Shown here: positions 36,206 through 49,139 of the stretch, one piece after another | Layout: the number at the start of each line of letters is the position of its first letter | Position numbering within the stretch: position 1 is the stretch's first letter | Assembly: GCA_035079385.1 (NCBI GenBank) | Contig: JAVHKY010000003.1 | Span: forward strand, 23,389,501-23,453,500 | Reading direction: 5' to 3' | Source: Aspidiotus rigidus | Lineage: Eukaryota; Arthropoda; Insecta; Hemiptera; Diaspididae | DNA: 64,000 nt | Translations under genes and position numbers: made by a program | Notes under the pieces: generated by a model | Databases searched by the model: none | Told to the model about the DNA's origin: nothing | What the model saw: the letters and a program-made list of their open reading frames with translations, nothing else

Positions 36206-39200
36206 TATTAGGACGGATCTTGAGGAAATTTCAACAGCCCAAGAGGGAGACAGGAGCTTGATTTACTTTTGAGACTAGAAGTAATTTCGACTTCCAAGTT
36301 ATATGTATTAGTACGAAGTCTTGGAAGAATTCCTAGCATCCAGCTCTAAAATATTCAAGAGGGAAGGGAAATGGTCTGAAAAATTTCGACTTCCAAGCAG
36401 TATAGTGTAGCATTTTATATGCTTGCTAACACTTCGATGTAATAATATATCGATTTGATCGATCATATTGAATAGATTTTACTTTTTATAACGACGTGTG
36501 ATACGCCGATCATGACGACGTTATAGTAACACCCCCCTCCACCAGTATTTCTTAACTTAGAATAAACTTAGTATCTGTATATTGGGTGACCTAGCTGACG
36601 GCCTCATTCTTAGCCTTGTATAGGTGTAGTATATTGTACGCTAGGCTGAGTAGCTCCCGGGCTCACTCGCTCCACTCGTTTGCCTGAACACCCTACGACC
36701 GAACGTATTAAGGTCGACAAACGCTGGAATCAACACGCTCAGTTCAAATGGAGGAAGGACCGACTGAAAATGAATTCAACGAAAAATACTACATTTAATC
36801 AGACCAATCGTTATTTGAATATAGCCTGTGCGTGACATTGTGTCAATACCATAATGCTACTCACTCTCGCGCCGATAAATCTTACAAATATCATCACAGG
36901 TTTGTTGAAGACGCGAGGCGTTATGACGAGATTCATCCGTGACAGTAGAAAATTTACAGATCTTGTTTTTTCTTGGCGCGTTTTCGGTACCGCTGCTCGT
37001 CGTTTTGGAAGGCGGTTTGTTAGACCCCTCTCGCGGGATCTCAGGTGAGCGTATCTTTCTTGGATATTCATAAAAAATAATTAGGAACAAACACAAACAG
37101 CCGCATCTGCGTGAATTAGCACTTCAATTCTGAACTAACTTATACTGGAAATGGTGACAACACTGTACCGTAGAACATAGTGAATACTCGATCGTATATA
37201 CTGAGGTATAGTACAGATAGTACAGATTACATAGCTATACTGACAATTAACTCACAATGACGTCCTCTTCATTGCGAAAGACCATTCGGTCATTCTGACT
37301 AAAATGTCACTTCTGATTCAGCTGAAATATTTGCTCGTACTTCTCCACTTTTTATAAAAGGGTTGTCACCATTCCCAGCATAAGTCAGTCCAGAATAGCA
37401 GTGGTATAATTAATGCAGATGGCTGTTCGTCTTGATTCCTCATTATTTTTCAACAATATCCAAGAACAAAGTCTCTCTATGAACCCCGGAAACTACAACT
37501 CGGGCGGGCAAGAAGATCCCCATTGGGAAACATCCAAAGGACATGACCATGACTTCGGCTCAGAATCGAAAATTTTCTTAGTCTCATTAGTCATAAATAT
37601 AGCTTTATAGACAAAACTTTCCCGAATCCTTAAAGCAAGTCAGAGCCTCCGCCTCCGAAAGAACAGTGGACATTTCCACAACCCCTCCATGAAACAGGTT
37701 CCCAGTCAGAAGAAAAAAGAAGATAATTTTTCTGCACTCCATGGAAAAACTAAGGATTATGACGTGTAAGTTTTTGGCGACGTTTGCAATAAAATAGAAA
37801 GACAGGAGGAGGTTGACCCAGGCTATGCCTGGTATTGCCGAGGTACCTACTTCATAACCTCATCAGACAGATTGAATTCCTTAGTCTAGTTTTTAGTATA
37901 ATTACATTAGGCCAACTGGCTGACAGTATTCCTTAAGCTAGCATATACCTCGTATACTGCGCGTTGGGCTACGCTTATAGTTTAGTTTAGCTTCATTAGC
38001 GAGGGTTAAAATTTAACGAGTGCCTGAAGTAGATCAAGATCACTCATGACGTCAAAGTCTCGTCACGTGACGCAAATTTCCGATTGTACTCGCTAGCTCA
38101 ACTTCAACTAATTGAACGAGTCTCAGATTTTAACGAACTTCTACATCGAAATGATCGACTAATCGATAATATCGATTCATAGCTAATTAGATTACAATAG
38201 TATGATACACTCCTCCCCTTTCTCTTAGCCTTATATAGGTTATTTAGCCCATGTATTTTAGGTAGAGAAAGTTTGAAACTTGTCCAAAATAGGTCCACCC
38301 AACCCAACATCCATGTCAAAAAAAAATTTGGATGGACGATGGATGCTGACAATGTTCAAATAACCCCTGCATAGAATGGGTTCCATCCTAATAAAATTTT
38401 GACTCTTGGGCTACATGTCCGAGGAAGAAACCTTGAAAAATGTCGACGTTCGAGTAATACGGGTTGAGATTCGGTAAAAGAGCGTGACTTAGCCCTCCCC
38501 CCAGCCGATTGTCTTCATCTTCTTCCTCAATCTACATATTACTTAGTATCTCATACTACTTTAATGATCAACGACGTAAGTACCTTAAAAGAAAGGAGAA
38601 GAGAGAGGACAGGGCAAGGCTAGATTGGTCAAATAGATCATCTAGTACGAGTATACCAGCCTCCTGTCTTCTTCTTCTTCGATGATTTCACAATAACGAC
38701 ACCACTCGAGCTCTGCTAAACCATCCCTTGACCCAAGAACTGATAAGAACTTTAATTTTTTGCGTACGAGCAGAAAGTCATACCTAGTTGAGTCTTAGGA
38801 ATACCAATTTAATTCCTAATTAATTATTAATTCATCGACTATGCATTTTCTATCTTGAAAAATATTTTCAGTCGGGTGTAACAGGTACAAATATGTTTCA
38901 CGTGCAGGCTCAGGTTCATCTCAATTTTTCTGGATGTGTACAACTTACGGATTCGATACCGATGGCTAGATTTTTTATAGTTTTTCGGGACATGAAATAT
39001 AAAACTCTAATTCAATAATTTTTTGCGATTTTCGGTGTCGTCATTATTAATCATTCAAAATCCAGCCTTATTAGAATATCATCCAACTGAATTCAAAAAT
39101 GATTTCTTATGAGAACGAAAAACGCGAGCAATCGGGCGAGAGCGAATTAGCGAGAGACAGAAAAAAGAGAAATATCTATTCCTAATATTCAAATTGAAAT

Positions 39201-39650
39201 ATTGTCATAAGAGTTCATTGAACGAATTAAATCTGCCTCAATGGGTCTCGCCTTCGAAAGTTCATGATCTTTTTGAACAGTTTATAAGTATGAAGCGTGT
39301 TCTTTTTTTTCATTTAAAATTTTTCTCTGACGCTCGGTGTTCGAAATCGTCATTTTAGCACGTATACGAGATCAAAAAATCGAAAGATTTTGTAGTAATA
39401 AGCGGGAATTGAATAATGCATATTTTAAAACTTATTCGCGCTCGTATACCGTCAATCAGATAATTTACCAACGAACACGAATTTTAGGAATTGGTAGATT
39501 TTTCTGAACATAACTACGATAAAATAAAGACTTGTAACTATCTTTATTGCCCCGACTAGTCATTATGTCTACTAACAACTATAGGCCTATGGCCTTGAGG
39601 ATAGAGTGACTGATATTTACACACTCGGATCTCACTTCGTATTTTTTTGT
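36206..39650. other. Repeat-containing spacer before gene B
   Basis: No gene was recognised. Contains a good copy of the CCACCAGTATTTCT family (36530-36665), a partial one with TGACGTCA (37885-38054), a GAAACAGGTTCCC end (37691) and a degenerate minisatellite segment (38380-38470). Confidence 0.55.
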
Positions 39651-39806
39651 TGCAGCTTGCTGAACTCGATTTTTTGGTTTCTATCTAAATCAGAAAATGT
39701 GACATTGTGATAACATAAGGTGATTTATTACCGACACCGGGCGAACATTTTGAAGCGACACTAAGACACTAATTTCCGGAACACGGTTCTCGATCAATAT
39801 TCCATA

Positions 39807-42800
39807 ATGGAGAATAATCATGAGTTGACCAAAAAGCTGAACGATGGAACTGCAAAAACTGAACCAGAAACACGGCTGTACAGAATGCGCTGGTTTATTT
39901 TAACCATGTTTATGATCTATACAATCGCAGCCGGCGTCCAATGGATGCAGTATTCCATAGTTACAAATTTGGTTATGAAATTCTACGGCGTAGAGGCGTA
40001 CGAAGTAGAGTGGACCACAATGTTGCATATGTTAGCCTACGTAATTTGCATTTTACCAGCTTTGTGGTTTTTGGAAAATTTTGTAAGTACCTCTTTACCG
40101 ATGATGACATGCACAATGTGCCTAAGTGACTTTGCATCGATTATAAGACGAAATTCTTTATCAAATGTAAAAGATACTCATTTCCTTGGATCGTCACTTA
40201 GGCACACATACTTGAAAGAAACACAACATGCATGCGGATGCGACTGAGCGTACTTTGGTAACTGTACGAGTACAGCGGGCCAATAAATTATACGTAAATT
40301 GTAAACTTTACAGCGCATTCTAAAATAATGCTCAGATAAGGAACTCGACTAATACTGGGAGACATTCTTTCAAACGTATATCAGGAACACAATTTTTATT
40401 ATTACGAGTACGGTATTACAAAAATTCGCTCGAGTTACTTTGCCCGTGAAAAGTCACGAGCAGGTTCTATTTCTTAAAAATATATCATGTTATTAGATTG
40501 TACATCGATAGACGAATCTTGTAGATTTTAGGATTCTATAAATTTAGCTCTCGCGATGTTATTATTTAGACTTTGACAGACTCTCATTTTATGATTTCCT
40601 TGTTTACATGTTTGAACGTGGGCGGGAAAAGGGGTAATAAAGATGATCCCTATAATGGACTTGTACAAGTTTCCTCCTCGTTTGGTTTGCATTCAATCAC
40701 TGACTATTGTCGATTGTTGGTTCTTCATTCATTTTTAGTCATTCGTTAAGTACTAAGTTTTGACCGACTCTGTCTACAGTTCTTTTCCATTGCATCTAGA
40801 CTCAGTAGTAAAATTTTAAGTTCAATTTCCTGTCAATTCGAAGGACATTTACCTACATTCGAGGCTGCGTCCCCAATGTTAGTGTCCGATTTAAATTCAA
40901 CTGATCCTGTAAAACAGCATGAGGAAGTCGTCTCGATTTCAGCTTCAACTGACAATTATTCGAACGATATCGGTCCCTATGGAGAGTACCATTTTCGAGA
41001 TGTCACCAAAGGCTCTAGCCGGGTAAGGGGGGGGGGAGGGAAATGGCCTTGGTCGGAAAATTTTCCAAATGTCCTTCAAAATGTTGTCCTCAATGAGAAA
41101 ACTTGAAACCCAAAAAATTGGACCCGTCCGCTCACCCACATGGTCTGCAGAGCCATTTTTAGGCCTAAAATCCAAATGGCTATATCTCAGCCAATAATTA
41201 ATGCACAGCGATGAAACTTGAGGACACTAGTATATGTGAACGTTCATCCATGGTATTTTTTTTCAAAAAAAACCATTCATATTTTCCCTAGTTTCTAGCT
41301 ATAACAAAACTTCAAACTCGAATAAAAAAAAAATCGGGGGAGAGGCACCTGGGGAAAATCATTAATTTGAAGCGCCATACCCTCTACTACAACATACATG
41401 AGTACCATAGTCCTCGGTGAGGTGCAACATTCCCAAAAAAATCAATATTTAATGAATTTCTGTGATTTTTCCATGAATAGCGGGGTGAACGATGACTGCT
41501 ACCGCAATAGACCGCGAGAAATCAATGGTCAATGTTCGAGGTGAAAAATACGCACTCCTCTGTGAGATGAAATGGGAATGTTGATAGACCAAAAATATAT
41601 TTTTAGTATTTCGTTTATCGATTTGGTCAATTCTTACGTAAACACGTCCACCGCTGAGGTGGAGTACGTTAGATTGAGTAAAATAGTTGAAAAATTCTCC
41701 AGTTGCTGAAACAGTCTGAAAATAGTAGAGAAGTGAGAAAATCCACTTTTTCAACCCGGAGAACTGCGATTTTTCATATATCCTTCATCAATTAAGTTAA
41801 TTCTTAGGTAAACATGTCCGCCGAGTTTGAAAAAAATGGTCAAAAAATTCTCCAGTCGCTGGAACGGTCTGGAAATGATAACAAATCGAGGATATCTACT
41901 TCTGTTATGCGGATGGAAGGGAATGATAGCGATAAGAGTTTTCCAGGTGTGAGTCCGCGGTGAGAGAATGGTGATAGCCGCGCGGTCAGTCGAAGCAGGG
42001 GAGTATGCAAAAATGATTATTGTGTTATGCCAATCGAAGGAAATGATACCAAAAAGATTTTTTCTGTTGTCAGTCCGCGGTGAGAGAACAACTAAGACCC
42101 GGAATTTGAATGAGCGGGGGAATTCATGAAAATTCTCGTTACGTCATGCCCATGGAAGCGAATTACACAATACCAAAACTGACGGTCCTCCAGGGTGAAA
42201 AAGTGAATTTTCTCGTTTATTGGTCGTTTCCAGAAGGTTCCAGCGGCTGGAGAATTTTTTGACCATCATTTCCGAACTCGGTGGATGTGTTTTCATGTAA
42301 ATCGACCTAATTGATGAACACAATACCAAAACTCACGGTCCTCCAGGGTGAAAAAGTGCATTTGATCGATTATTTGTCACTTCCAGAACGTTCCAGCGGC
42401 TGGAGAATTTTTGGACTATTTTTTTCAAACTCGGCGAACATGTTTACGTAAGAACTGACCTAATTGATGAATGAAATACCAAAACTCACGGTCCTCCAGG
42501 GTGAAAAAGTGGATTTGATCGATTATTTGTCACTTCCAGAAAGTTCCAGCGACTGGAGAATTTTTTGACCATTTTGTTCAAACACGGCGGATGTGTTTAC
42601 ATGTGAATCGACCTAATTGATGAACAAAATACAAATACTCACGGTCCTCCAGGGTGACAAAGTGAATTTTCCCGATTATTTGTCTTTTCCAGAAGGTTCC
42701 AGCGGCTGGAGAATTTTTTGACTATTTTTTTCAAACTCTAACCTGATTGATGAAAGATATATCGCAGTTCTCCGGGTTGAAAAAGTGGATTTTCTCACTT

Positions 42801-45800
42801 CTCTACTATTTTCAGACTGTTTCAGCAACTGGAGAATTTTTCAACTATTTTACTCAATATAACGTACTCCACCTCAGCGGTGGACGTGTTTACGTAAGAA
42901 TTGACCAAATCGATAAACGAAATACTAAAAATATATTTTTGGTCTATCAACATTCCCATTTCATCTCACAGAGGAGTGCGTATTTTTCACCTCGAACATT
43001 GACCATTGATTTCTCGCGGTCTATTGCGGTAGCAGTCATCGTTCACCCCGCTATTCATGGAAAAATCACAGAAATTCATTAAATATTGATTTTTTTGGGA
43101 ATGTTGCACCTCACCGAGGACTATGGTACTCATGTATGTTGTAGTAGAGGGTATGGCGCTTCAAATTAATGATTTTCCCCAGGTGCCTCTCCCCCGATTT
43201 TTTTTTTATTCGAGTTTGAAGTTTTGTTATAGCTAGAAACTAGGGAAAATATGAATGGTTTTTTTTGAAAAAAAATACCATGGATGAACGTTCACATATA
43301 CTAGTGTCCTCAAGTTTCATCGCTGTGCATTAATTATTGGCTGAGATATAGCCATTTGGATTTTAGGCCTAAAAATGGCTCTGCAGACCATGTGGGTGAG
43401 CGGACGGGTCCAATTTTTTGGGTTTCAAGTTTTCTCATTGGGGACAACATTTTGAAGGACATTTGGAAAATTTTCCGACCAAGGCCATTTCCCCCCCCCC
43501 CTTACCCGGCTAGAGCCTTTCAAATTCTGGATCAAGGAGGGAAGGATCTGCAAATTTGCAATATTCTAGGACCCAAGAAGTACAGCTAAAATTGCAGATT
43601 TCTCAATATAAAAATTTGGCACTAAATTTTACTATTTTTATAACTTGATAAAGGCCGGCGGGTACGGCCGAAACGTTGTAAAAATCGAAAAAATATAGCT
43701 AGTGAAATTTAGTGCCAAATTTTTATATTCAAAATTACCAATTTCACGGAAAAATTTGCGTTTGCAGATTACTATTTCCATAGTTCGAAGTACATTATTT
43801 TCATGAAACACGAGCGGTTCAATAGAGCCAAAAATTCAAAGGGAGAAGCAAAAAAAGAAATTTGAACCTCCTACGACTTAAGAGACTTGAAAAGATCTCA
43901 ATGGTAAAATTCTACTTCATTAGTCAGCTTATACAAGAGTACTTTCGGGTGCTATCCCATGATCAGTTGTACCGCTACCGAGAAACAAGAGCTCAAAGTC
44001 TATTTATAGTATAACATTGAGATCTGATTACCTACAACAATACTGCGTCATGATTGGTCTAATTGCTAATGAGCTGCGTTTCTATTGGGTACCAGGTTTG
44101 CTGTTTTCCGGCTAGTCGGTTCTGTTTTTCCTGTCTTGTCAAACATGTTTACTTTGTTCAAAAGGCTAGCTTTTCTCCTGTTTGCTTTTGCAATTGCCAT
44201 CTGTTCCCAATTTTTTTCCCCTCTTTATGCAGTTTTCACATATAAGCCTTCGAATATTCCTTCCCTATTGTGCTGTTTTTCATTGCAATGTTTGCCAAAC
44301 AATGATTTGCCATCTCCTTTATCGCTAGATATTTCGTGCTTCTTTCTCCTGATGTCGAACTTTTCTCAATCTCAGCAATGTAGATGCCTTTACACTGTTC
44401 ACAACTGAGCTTAACCACTCCGGTCGAGCTTCCCTTGTCCTTCTTTTACATCTGGTTGTTGCTTATTCTCTTCACAATGGGTGGAATTTTATGGATGCCC
44501 ACATTCACATCATAACCGCTGAATGACTTCATCACCTTGTTTGGTCTACTTTCTTATGTATGGTACTGATCTGGAATACTTTCTCATTGTGCTGTCTAGG
44601 GTTTCCAGTGATAGTGGAAACTGTGCAGTTGACCTCACTAGAGAAATCAGCTGTCGACGTACTCCCTCTGAGTGAGATTTCTAATAACTTTCTATTACAG
44701 GGTAATCGTGTGACCATGCTGATCGCGGGAGGAGGAATTTGTATCGGTGCTTGGATTAAAATGTTTGCCACTCAACCAAATGCATTCCAGTTCGTACTAC
44801 TCGGCCAGGCTATCGAAGCAGCTGCACAAGTCTTAACCTTCGGATTGGCTGGCAGTGTGACGGCCTCTTGGTTCGGACCTCATGAAATAGCCTCAGCCGG
44901 ATCTCTAGCTCTATTCGGCGATTTAGTAAGTCTTGTAAAACCGAACTGGTATACTATTTGTACAATTCTGAAAATCAAAAAATTCGATACGGCTATTTCT
45001 TTTTTTCACAGCTAGGCGCGGGTCTGGGCTTTATGTTGCCTCCGTTGTTCATAAAAAATACAGAAAGCGTGGAAGATATCGGTCGGGGACTTTACCACGT
45101 CTGTTTACTCATTGCCGTAGTATCGACGCTCATCTTTTTCGTGATGTTATTATGTAAGAGTACTGAATAATTTGTTTCATCATTATCGTGCTTGCGTGTT
45201 TGATGAGTTGCATAGTCTACGCCGTTGATTGTTTGTTCCAGTTTTTAAAGACTGTCCGGAAAAACCTCCGAGTAATGCTCAAATCGTGCGAAATGAACAA
45301 AAAAAGCAAGGGAACTCCGTACGTGATTTTGTGAAGATGATTTCGCGAAAAAGTTTCTTGCTGATTCTTCTCACCTATGGCATGCATATTAGTGTATTCA
45401 ACGCCCACGCTACGCTACTTAATCGAGTATTCATATTCTATTTCCCAGTAAGTCGAAAAGTGCAGTAATTTACGATTAATTTTCGGCATAAGTACATAAT
45501 TATTTTTCTTTTCGAATTTGTAGGGTCACGAAAAGGACGGAGGAATGATTGGGTGTTTGATCATTCTCTTTGGATTAGTCGGTTCAGTACTAGCCGGCTT
45601 ATTTTTAGATTGGAAACATCTTTTCAAGTACGCGAATCAATTAGAATACATTCATAAATTATTTTTTACCTAATTTGTGTGTCAAATTTGTTGTTTTTTC
45701 TCATATTTACAGAGAAACTACTTGTCTACTCTACATTGGTTCCACCCTGAGTATGACCGCATACACCGCGGCATTGTATTTTAAAAATTTACCTCTCGTC

Positions 45801-46224
45801 TACGTGCTCGCTTGTACATTGGGGTAAACCAAGTTTGAACAAGAGATTTCCCCGATGACGATGGAAAATTTGTTGATGAGAACTTTCTCTTCTGTTTTTC
45901 AGAGTATTCATGTGGGGTTATTATTCAGTGGCCTTACAATTGGCTTTCGAGGTAGTACATCCATTTTCAGAAGGCACAGCGGCTGGATTAGCCTTGTTCG
46001 CTGTACAGCTCATGAGTTTATTCCTTACGCCCATATACCGCGAAATTTTCGAGCGTTTTGATCCACTGACCGCTAATGTATCGTTGATAGCTTTACTTGT
46101 TGTTGGAATTTTATTATCGTTTAAAATTCCGGTCAAATATCGCCGACAGCAAGCTGAACAACTTTTAAAATTAGGTGAAACGGCGAAGGAGTTCATCAAG
46201 GAAATTGAGAATGAAGAAGATTAG
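39807..46224 (+). CDS. FLVCR-like major facilitator transporter, gene B
   Basis: Predicted 461-residue membrane transporter of the FLVCR family. Exons: 39807-40082, 44701-44925, 45012-45153, 45242-45447, 45524-45627, 45713-45823, 45903-46224, all GT-AG and in the same phases as gene A. TM1 has GVQWMQYSIVTN (Trp46), followed by FYGVEAYEVEW and PALWFLE. Exon 2 carries GAWIK, the GQ of TM4 and SWFGPHEIASAG, and ends LFGDL, with Leu167 where gene A and vertebrate relatives have Gln. The central loop has EKPPSNAQ. TM7 reads YGMHISVFNAHATLLN (Asn268). TM11 is YYSVALQLAFEVVHPFSEGTAAG and keeps a Gln in FAVQL. The C-terminus is acidic and Lys-rich. Intron 1 (4.6 kb) holds a giant inverted repeat. Of the four genes this one looks closest to typical FLVCR in TM11. 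Substrate unknown. Confidence 0.9.
40115..40210. repeat. Small inverted-repeat element in intron 1 of gene B
   Basis: TGTGCCTAAGTGAC (40117-40130) is mirrored by GTCACTTAGGCACA (40194-40207), with AT-rich DNA between. A lone TCACTTAGGCACACACGA occurs at about 46985, which suggests a dispersed family. Confidence 0.6.
41008..43520. repeat. Giant inverted repeat (about 2.5 kb) with internal tandem array
   Basis: The left arm starts AAAGGCTCTAGCCGGGTAAG at 41008, and the right arm ends with its complement at 43520. Arms of about 780 bp are nearly identical: each encodes the same 101-residue frame antisense to the centre (41449-41754 minus, 42747-43082 plus). Between and partly within the arms, from about 41590 to 42930, lie repeated units of about 150 bp with CGGTCCTCCAGGGTGAAAAA, TTCCAGCGGCTGGAGAATTT and CCTAATTGATGAA, in plus orientation right of 42160 and inverted left of 41900. 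It lies wholly inside intron 1 of gene B. No transposase is evident and no clear target duplication was seen. The frames look incidental. Confidence 0.9.
42165..42770 (+). repeat. Tandem array of ~150-bp units at the core of the inverted repeat
   Basis: Four consecutive units, starting near 42169, 42321, 42475 and 42628, each with the CTCACGGTCCTCCAGGGTGA, GTTCCAGCGGCTGGAGAAT and GACCTAATTGATGAA blocks. A fifth, diverged unit forms the start of the right arm. Internally each unit has the near-palindrome TTCCAGCGGCTGGAG. Confidence 0.8.
43603..43728. repeat. Short hairpin element with a GGCC-stem/GAAAC core
   Basis: ATATAAAAATTTGGCACTAA (43604 on) is mirrored at the right (ending 43727). Between the arms is TTGATAAAGGCC, a loop and GGCCGAAACG (43645-43675), reminiscent of the CTGATGA-stem-GAAAC arrangement. 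A comparable layout is found at 57188-57524. Confidence 0.65.
43729..44700. other. 3' part of intron 1 of gene B
   Basis: No gene was recognised. Open frames at 44063-44408 are hydrophobic by composition but lack any family signature. The polypyrimidine tract and AG at 44699-44700 are the splice site for exon 2. Confidence 0.55.
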
Positions 46225-46449
46225 ATTTACCCGTTTGAAAATATGTTTAATGGGAGAATATCGAAATTTAAATTTTTTGACTGTGATCTCTATAATAATT
46301 AGTATACGCTTGAGATAACGTATCTGTGCTGTAATATTGTATTTTTCTACGATACCTATTGAATTTTTTTGTTTATGATACGAAGACGCTGAAAAAGTAC
46401 GAAAAGAGAAATGTTTTGAAAGGTGTCTCGATAGCATGTGTACGAAATG

Positions 46450-46455
46450 AATAAA
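46450..46455 (+). promoter_or_regulatory. Poly(A) signal AATAAA of gene B
   Basis: AATAAA 226 bases after the stop of gene B, followed by T-rich sequence. No closer canonical hexamer was noticed. Confidence 0.5.
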
Positions 46456-46459
46456 TTTT

Positions 46460-47287
46460 TATTGAAAATTTATTGTAATTCTGTAGTTTGTCAGCTAGGT
46501 TTTTATCACAACGAATAGACATTTTGACAAACAACCTATTTGATAAAGAAGAACGAAAAAAATTTCGTAGAAATTTCATTTGTTCGAAATGGTCAATACA
46601 ACATCTGTCTGATGCAACACTCAAAAAAATTTCAAAATTGAAACTTTGCAAGGAAAATTCAACTTGAACATATCCAAATTTATCGAAAAAAAGACTTCGA
46701 AAAATTTCAAGATTTGAGTCTTGCATGAGCGGCCGGCGTGGCGACCTAACGTCGTACGACTGAGCGTCAAAATTTCTCCTAACCTCTCACCTGGAGCTAG
46801 TTAATCTGCTAGTAATCGGTTGACACCGAAATTCCGATCATCGAGTGAGGAATTAAATCTGAAGGGGAGATATACTCTTGACTTCCAATATATAAAACAA
46901 AAAAAAGGATGGCAGCACTTGGTAAAATTTCAATTGAATAATCGATTTAAATCGATTATCGAAGTCAAAAAATCAAGATCCGATCACTTAGGCACACACG
47001 ATTAGGCGCGATGTTGATTTGAATGCATAATCAGGTAAGCACCATAAAAACACGTAAATAATTTATAACTAGAAAGTTCAAATTTCTCCAAGTTTGTTCT
47101 CGCTCTGCATTTTTCATATTCCCCTATTATCATAGTACTCCTTCAGTTCATCAGCGAAATTTTCCAAAGTCTTCTCTATAAAGAAGTCTACAGCTCAAAA
47201 TTATCTCAAATTCCACCTGTATAGAAGCTCAGAGCTTAAAATTTTTAAAGCTCTTCCTCTACAAGGGGTTGGAGCTTATAATTTCTG
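46460..47287. other. No gene recognised
   Basis: AT-rich DNA after gene B; holds a half of the CACTTAGGCACAC element near 46985 and degenerate minisatellite-like pieces from 47090. Confidence 0.5.
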
Positions 47288-47560
47288 AACAGGGAACCCG
47301 CTATTTGTTTCGTTGGGGAAAGGAGGGAAGATTGTATCCTCATTGAACGTTTTCGTCCGACCTATATGACGTCATCAATGACCGTGACCTACTTTAGGAA
47401 TTGAATTGATCAATAGCTTGGTAGTCGAAATTTTTTTAAGTCACCTTCCTATTACCTACGGCTCGAAGGTCGACATTTTTCCGAGTCCTACGTCTTGCCG
47501 GACGGCGCCCGGCATTTTTTTCTACGTAAATTACCAACCTCATAAAACAGGTTCCCTATT
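47288..47560. mobile_element. Candidate complete element of the GGGAACC TIR family
   Basis: The left end is AACAGGGAACCCG (47288) and the right end is AACAGGTTCCCTATT (47546-47560), i.e. the two ends are inverted. Between them lie a GAACGTTTTCGTCCGACC block, a TGACGTCA (47367-47374), two minisatellite-like units and a CCGGACGGCGCCCGG block. Non-coding. The ends are short and partly diverged, so the limits are provisional. Confidence 0.5.
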
Positions 47561-47763
47561 AACAATTTTGCCTGGGGCGAAGTGTGACGTCATCGGTGAA
47601 CTTGACCTAATTCAGGGATACGTGTATACCTGTATACCGGGTGAGGCCAAAAGATGTTACCAGTTAAATGGGAGTTTGCACTAAATCTGTTGTGGCGTAA
47701 AAACGCGAAACGTGAGACGTAAACTTTAAATCTAAGAAATTTGTACCATAATTTTATCTTCAA

Positions 47764-49002
47764 CTAGCGGTTTGCGGCGCGCCTCCGGCGCGCCTGACCG
47801 CTAGCTGTGTGTTGAGTAGATATCTGTGTTTTATAGGTATCTGTATCTTGTAGGTATGTATGTTTTGTAGGTATCTTGGCGGAATTCGGATGAATTTTTT
47901 GCTACGTTTTTCAAAAATTTAATACTGTTAAGCCTACTTCATTTTCACCGAGAATGATAACATATATAGAGTAAAGAAAAAGAGAAGGTTGAAAAAATTG
48001 AAAAATGCGCGTAAGATGTAAGATGAACCATTTCCCTCACATTTTCATTTTCCAGACTTGGGACTGGCAGAATTCAACATACACAAACTGTATTCTGGTA
48101 TGTTTATAAATGGTTAGCATGCAAAGCGCGAAAAAGAGGTTAAAAGTTTCCCATAATCAAGAGATAATAAATTATTAAGAATGGATCGGAGTCGCGCAAA
48201 AATTAAAATTACCGAATTACATTATTTTTTTTTTCTGTTCAAAAATAAAAAAATAGACACCAAAAACTGCGACTGTACTTATAAAATATCAAAGTTCCGA
48301 GTAGCACAAAAATAAAATCACCAAATTAAATTTTTTACACACTAATTCACTTGAGAGCTGACTTAACGCGTGAAGCCTGTATCGCAGCAGAATACAGACA
48401 AATCCATTAACATTTTGCCAGTCCCTAAGAAAACACACGGACAACAGGTAAAAAAAAGGGTCATTTCCGCTAGCCCATACGCAGTGCGCACCGTGTCTAG
48501 ACATTGGTTCTTGTATGAGATACCGGATGTAAAATCCTTTATGTAGGTGTTTTTAAAACTGTGAATAAAATAACTTACTTAGTATGGAAGTACAGCGAAT
48601 ACTGTAGTCACAAAATTTCCTCCTAAAAATCTGGAACCGGGCTCATTCGAAAGGAAATTACAGGGGCTACAATTTTTGTTCTCTTCAATTTTTCATAAAA
48701 ATGAGTTATACTCGAGTTATCACAATAATTCAATTTTCGAAACTGCGCCACTCAACGCGCGTAGATCTAACGTACAGCGCAAAGCAGTTTCAGTACTCGA
48801 TAATGCCCGTTTTTCCTAATTTTGTCGCCCCCTACTCCACCTTCAGGGAGTCAAAACATCGAAATGTATTTAAGAACCTGACCCAGAAAAAACGAAATTT
48901 TTCAAAAAAAATTCCAGGTCGATAGGTGAAGGCGTTCGAAAGTTATGGACGAATATACATACAGATATACATACAGACAAACGTTTTATTTTATATATTA
49001 GA
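47764..49002 (-). mobile_element. Non-autonomous Helitron (minus strand), 1.24 kb
   Basis: Read on the minus strand it begins TCTAATATATAAA at 49002 and ends with a GGCGCGCC-GGA-GGCGCGCC hairpin, a short spacer and CTAG at 47764-47767. It is inserted exactly between A and T, as Helitrons are. The matching arm of the host element (complement of about 50262) reads CTTCAATTTGCGCCC without any insert, giving an internal empty site that fixes both borders. No Rep/helicase frame is present. Compared with its neighbour it carries about 300 bp extra near the 3' end. Confidence 0.9.
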
Positions 49003-49139
49003 TTTGCGCCCCTACCCAATTTTCTACAACTTTTTTGAGCCGAGCTATGGACCAAAATAAATCAAAAATTGACCAACTTGCCAAGATTTCCGAAATAAGA
49101 AACTGAAAATTCCCCCATTTTCAAGTTTTGTGTGGTTAA

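Noticed and set aside
41449..43082. Identical 101-residue frames in both arms of the giant inverted repeat
   Set aside because: The identity follows from the inverted duplication. The frames include tandem-repeat DNA and match no family.
44063..44408. Hydrophobic open frames in intron 1 of gene B
   Set aside because: T-rich composition gives leucine/phenylalanine runs; no family signature and no splice sites linking them to the gene.
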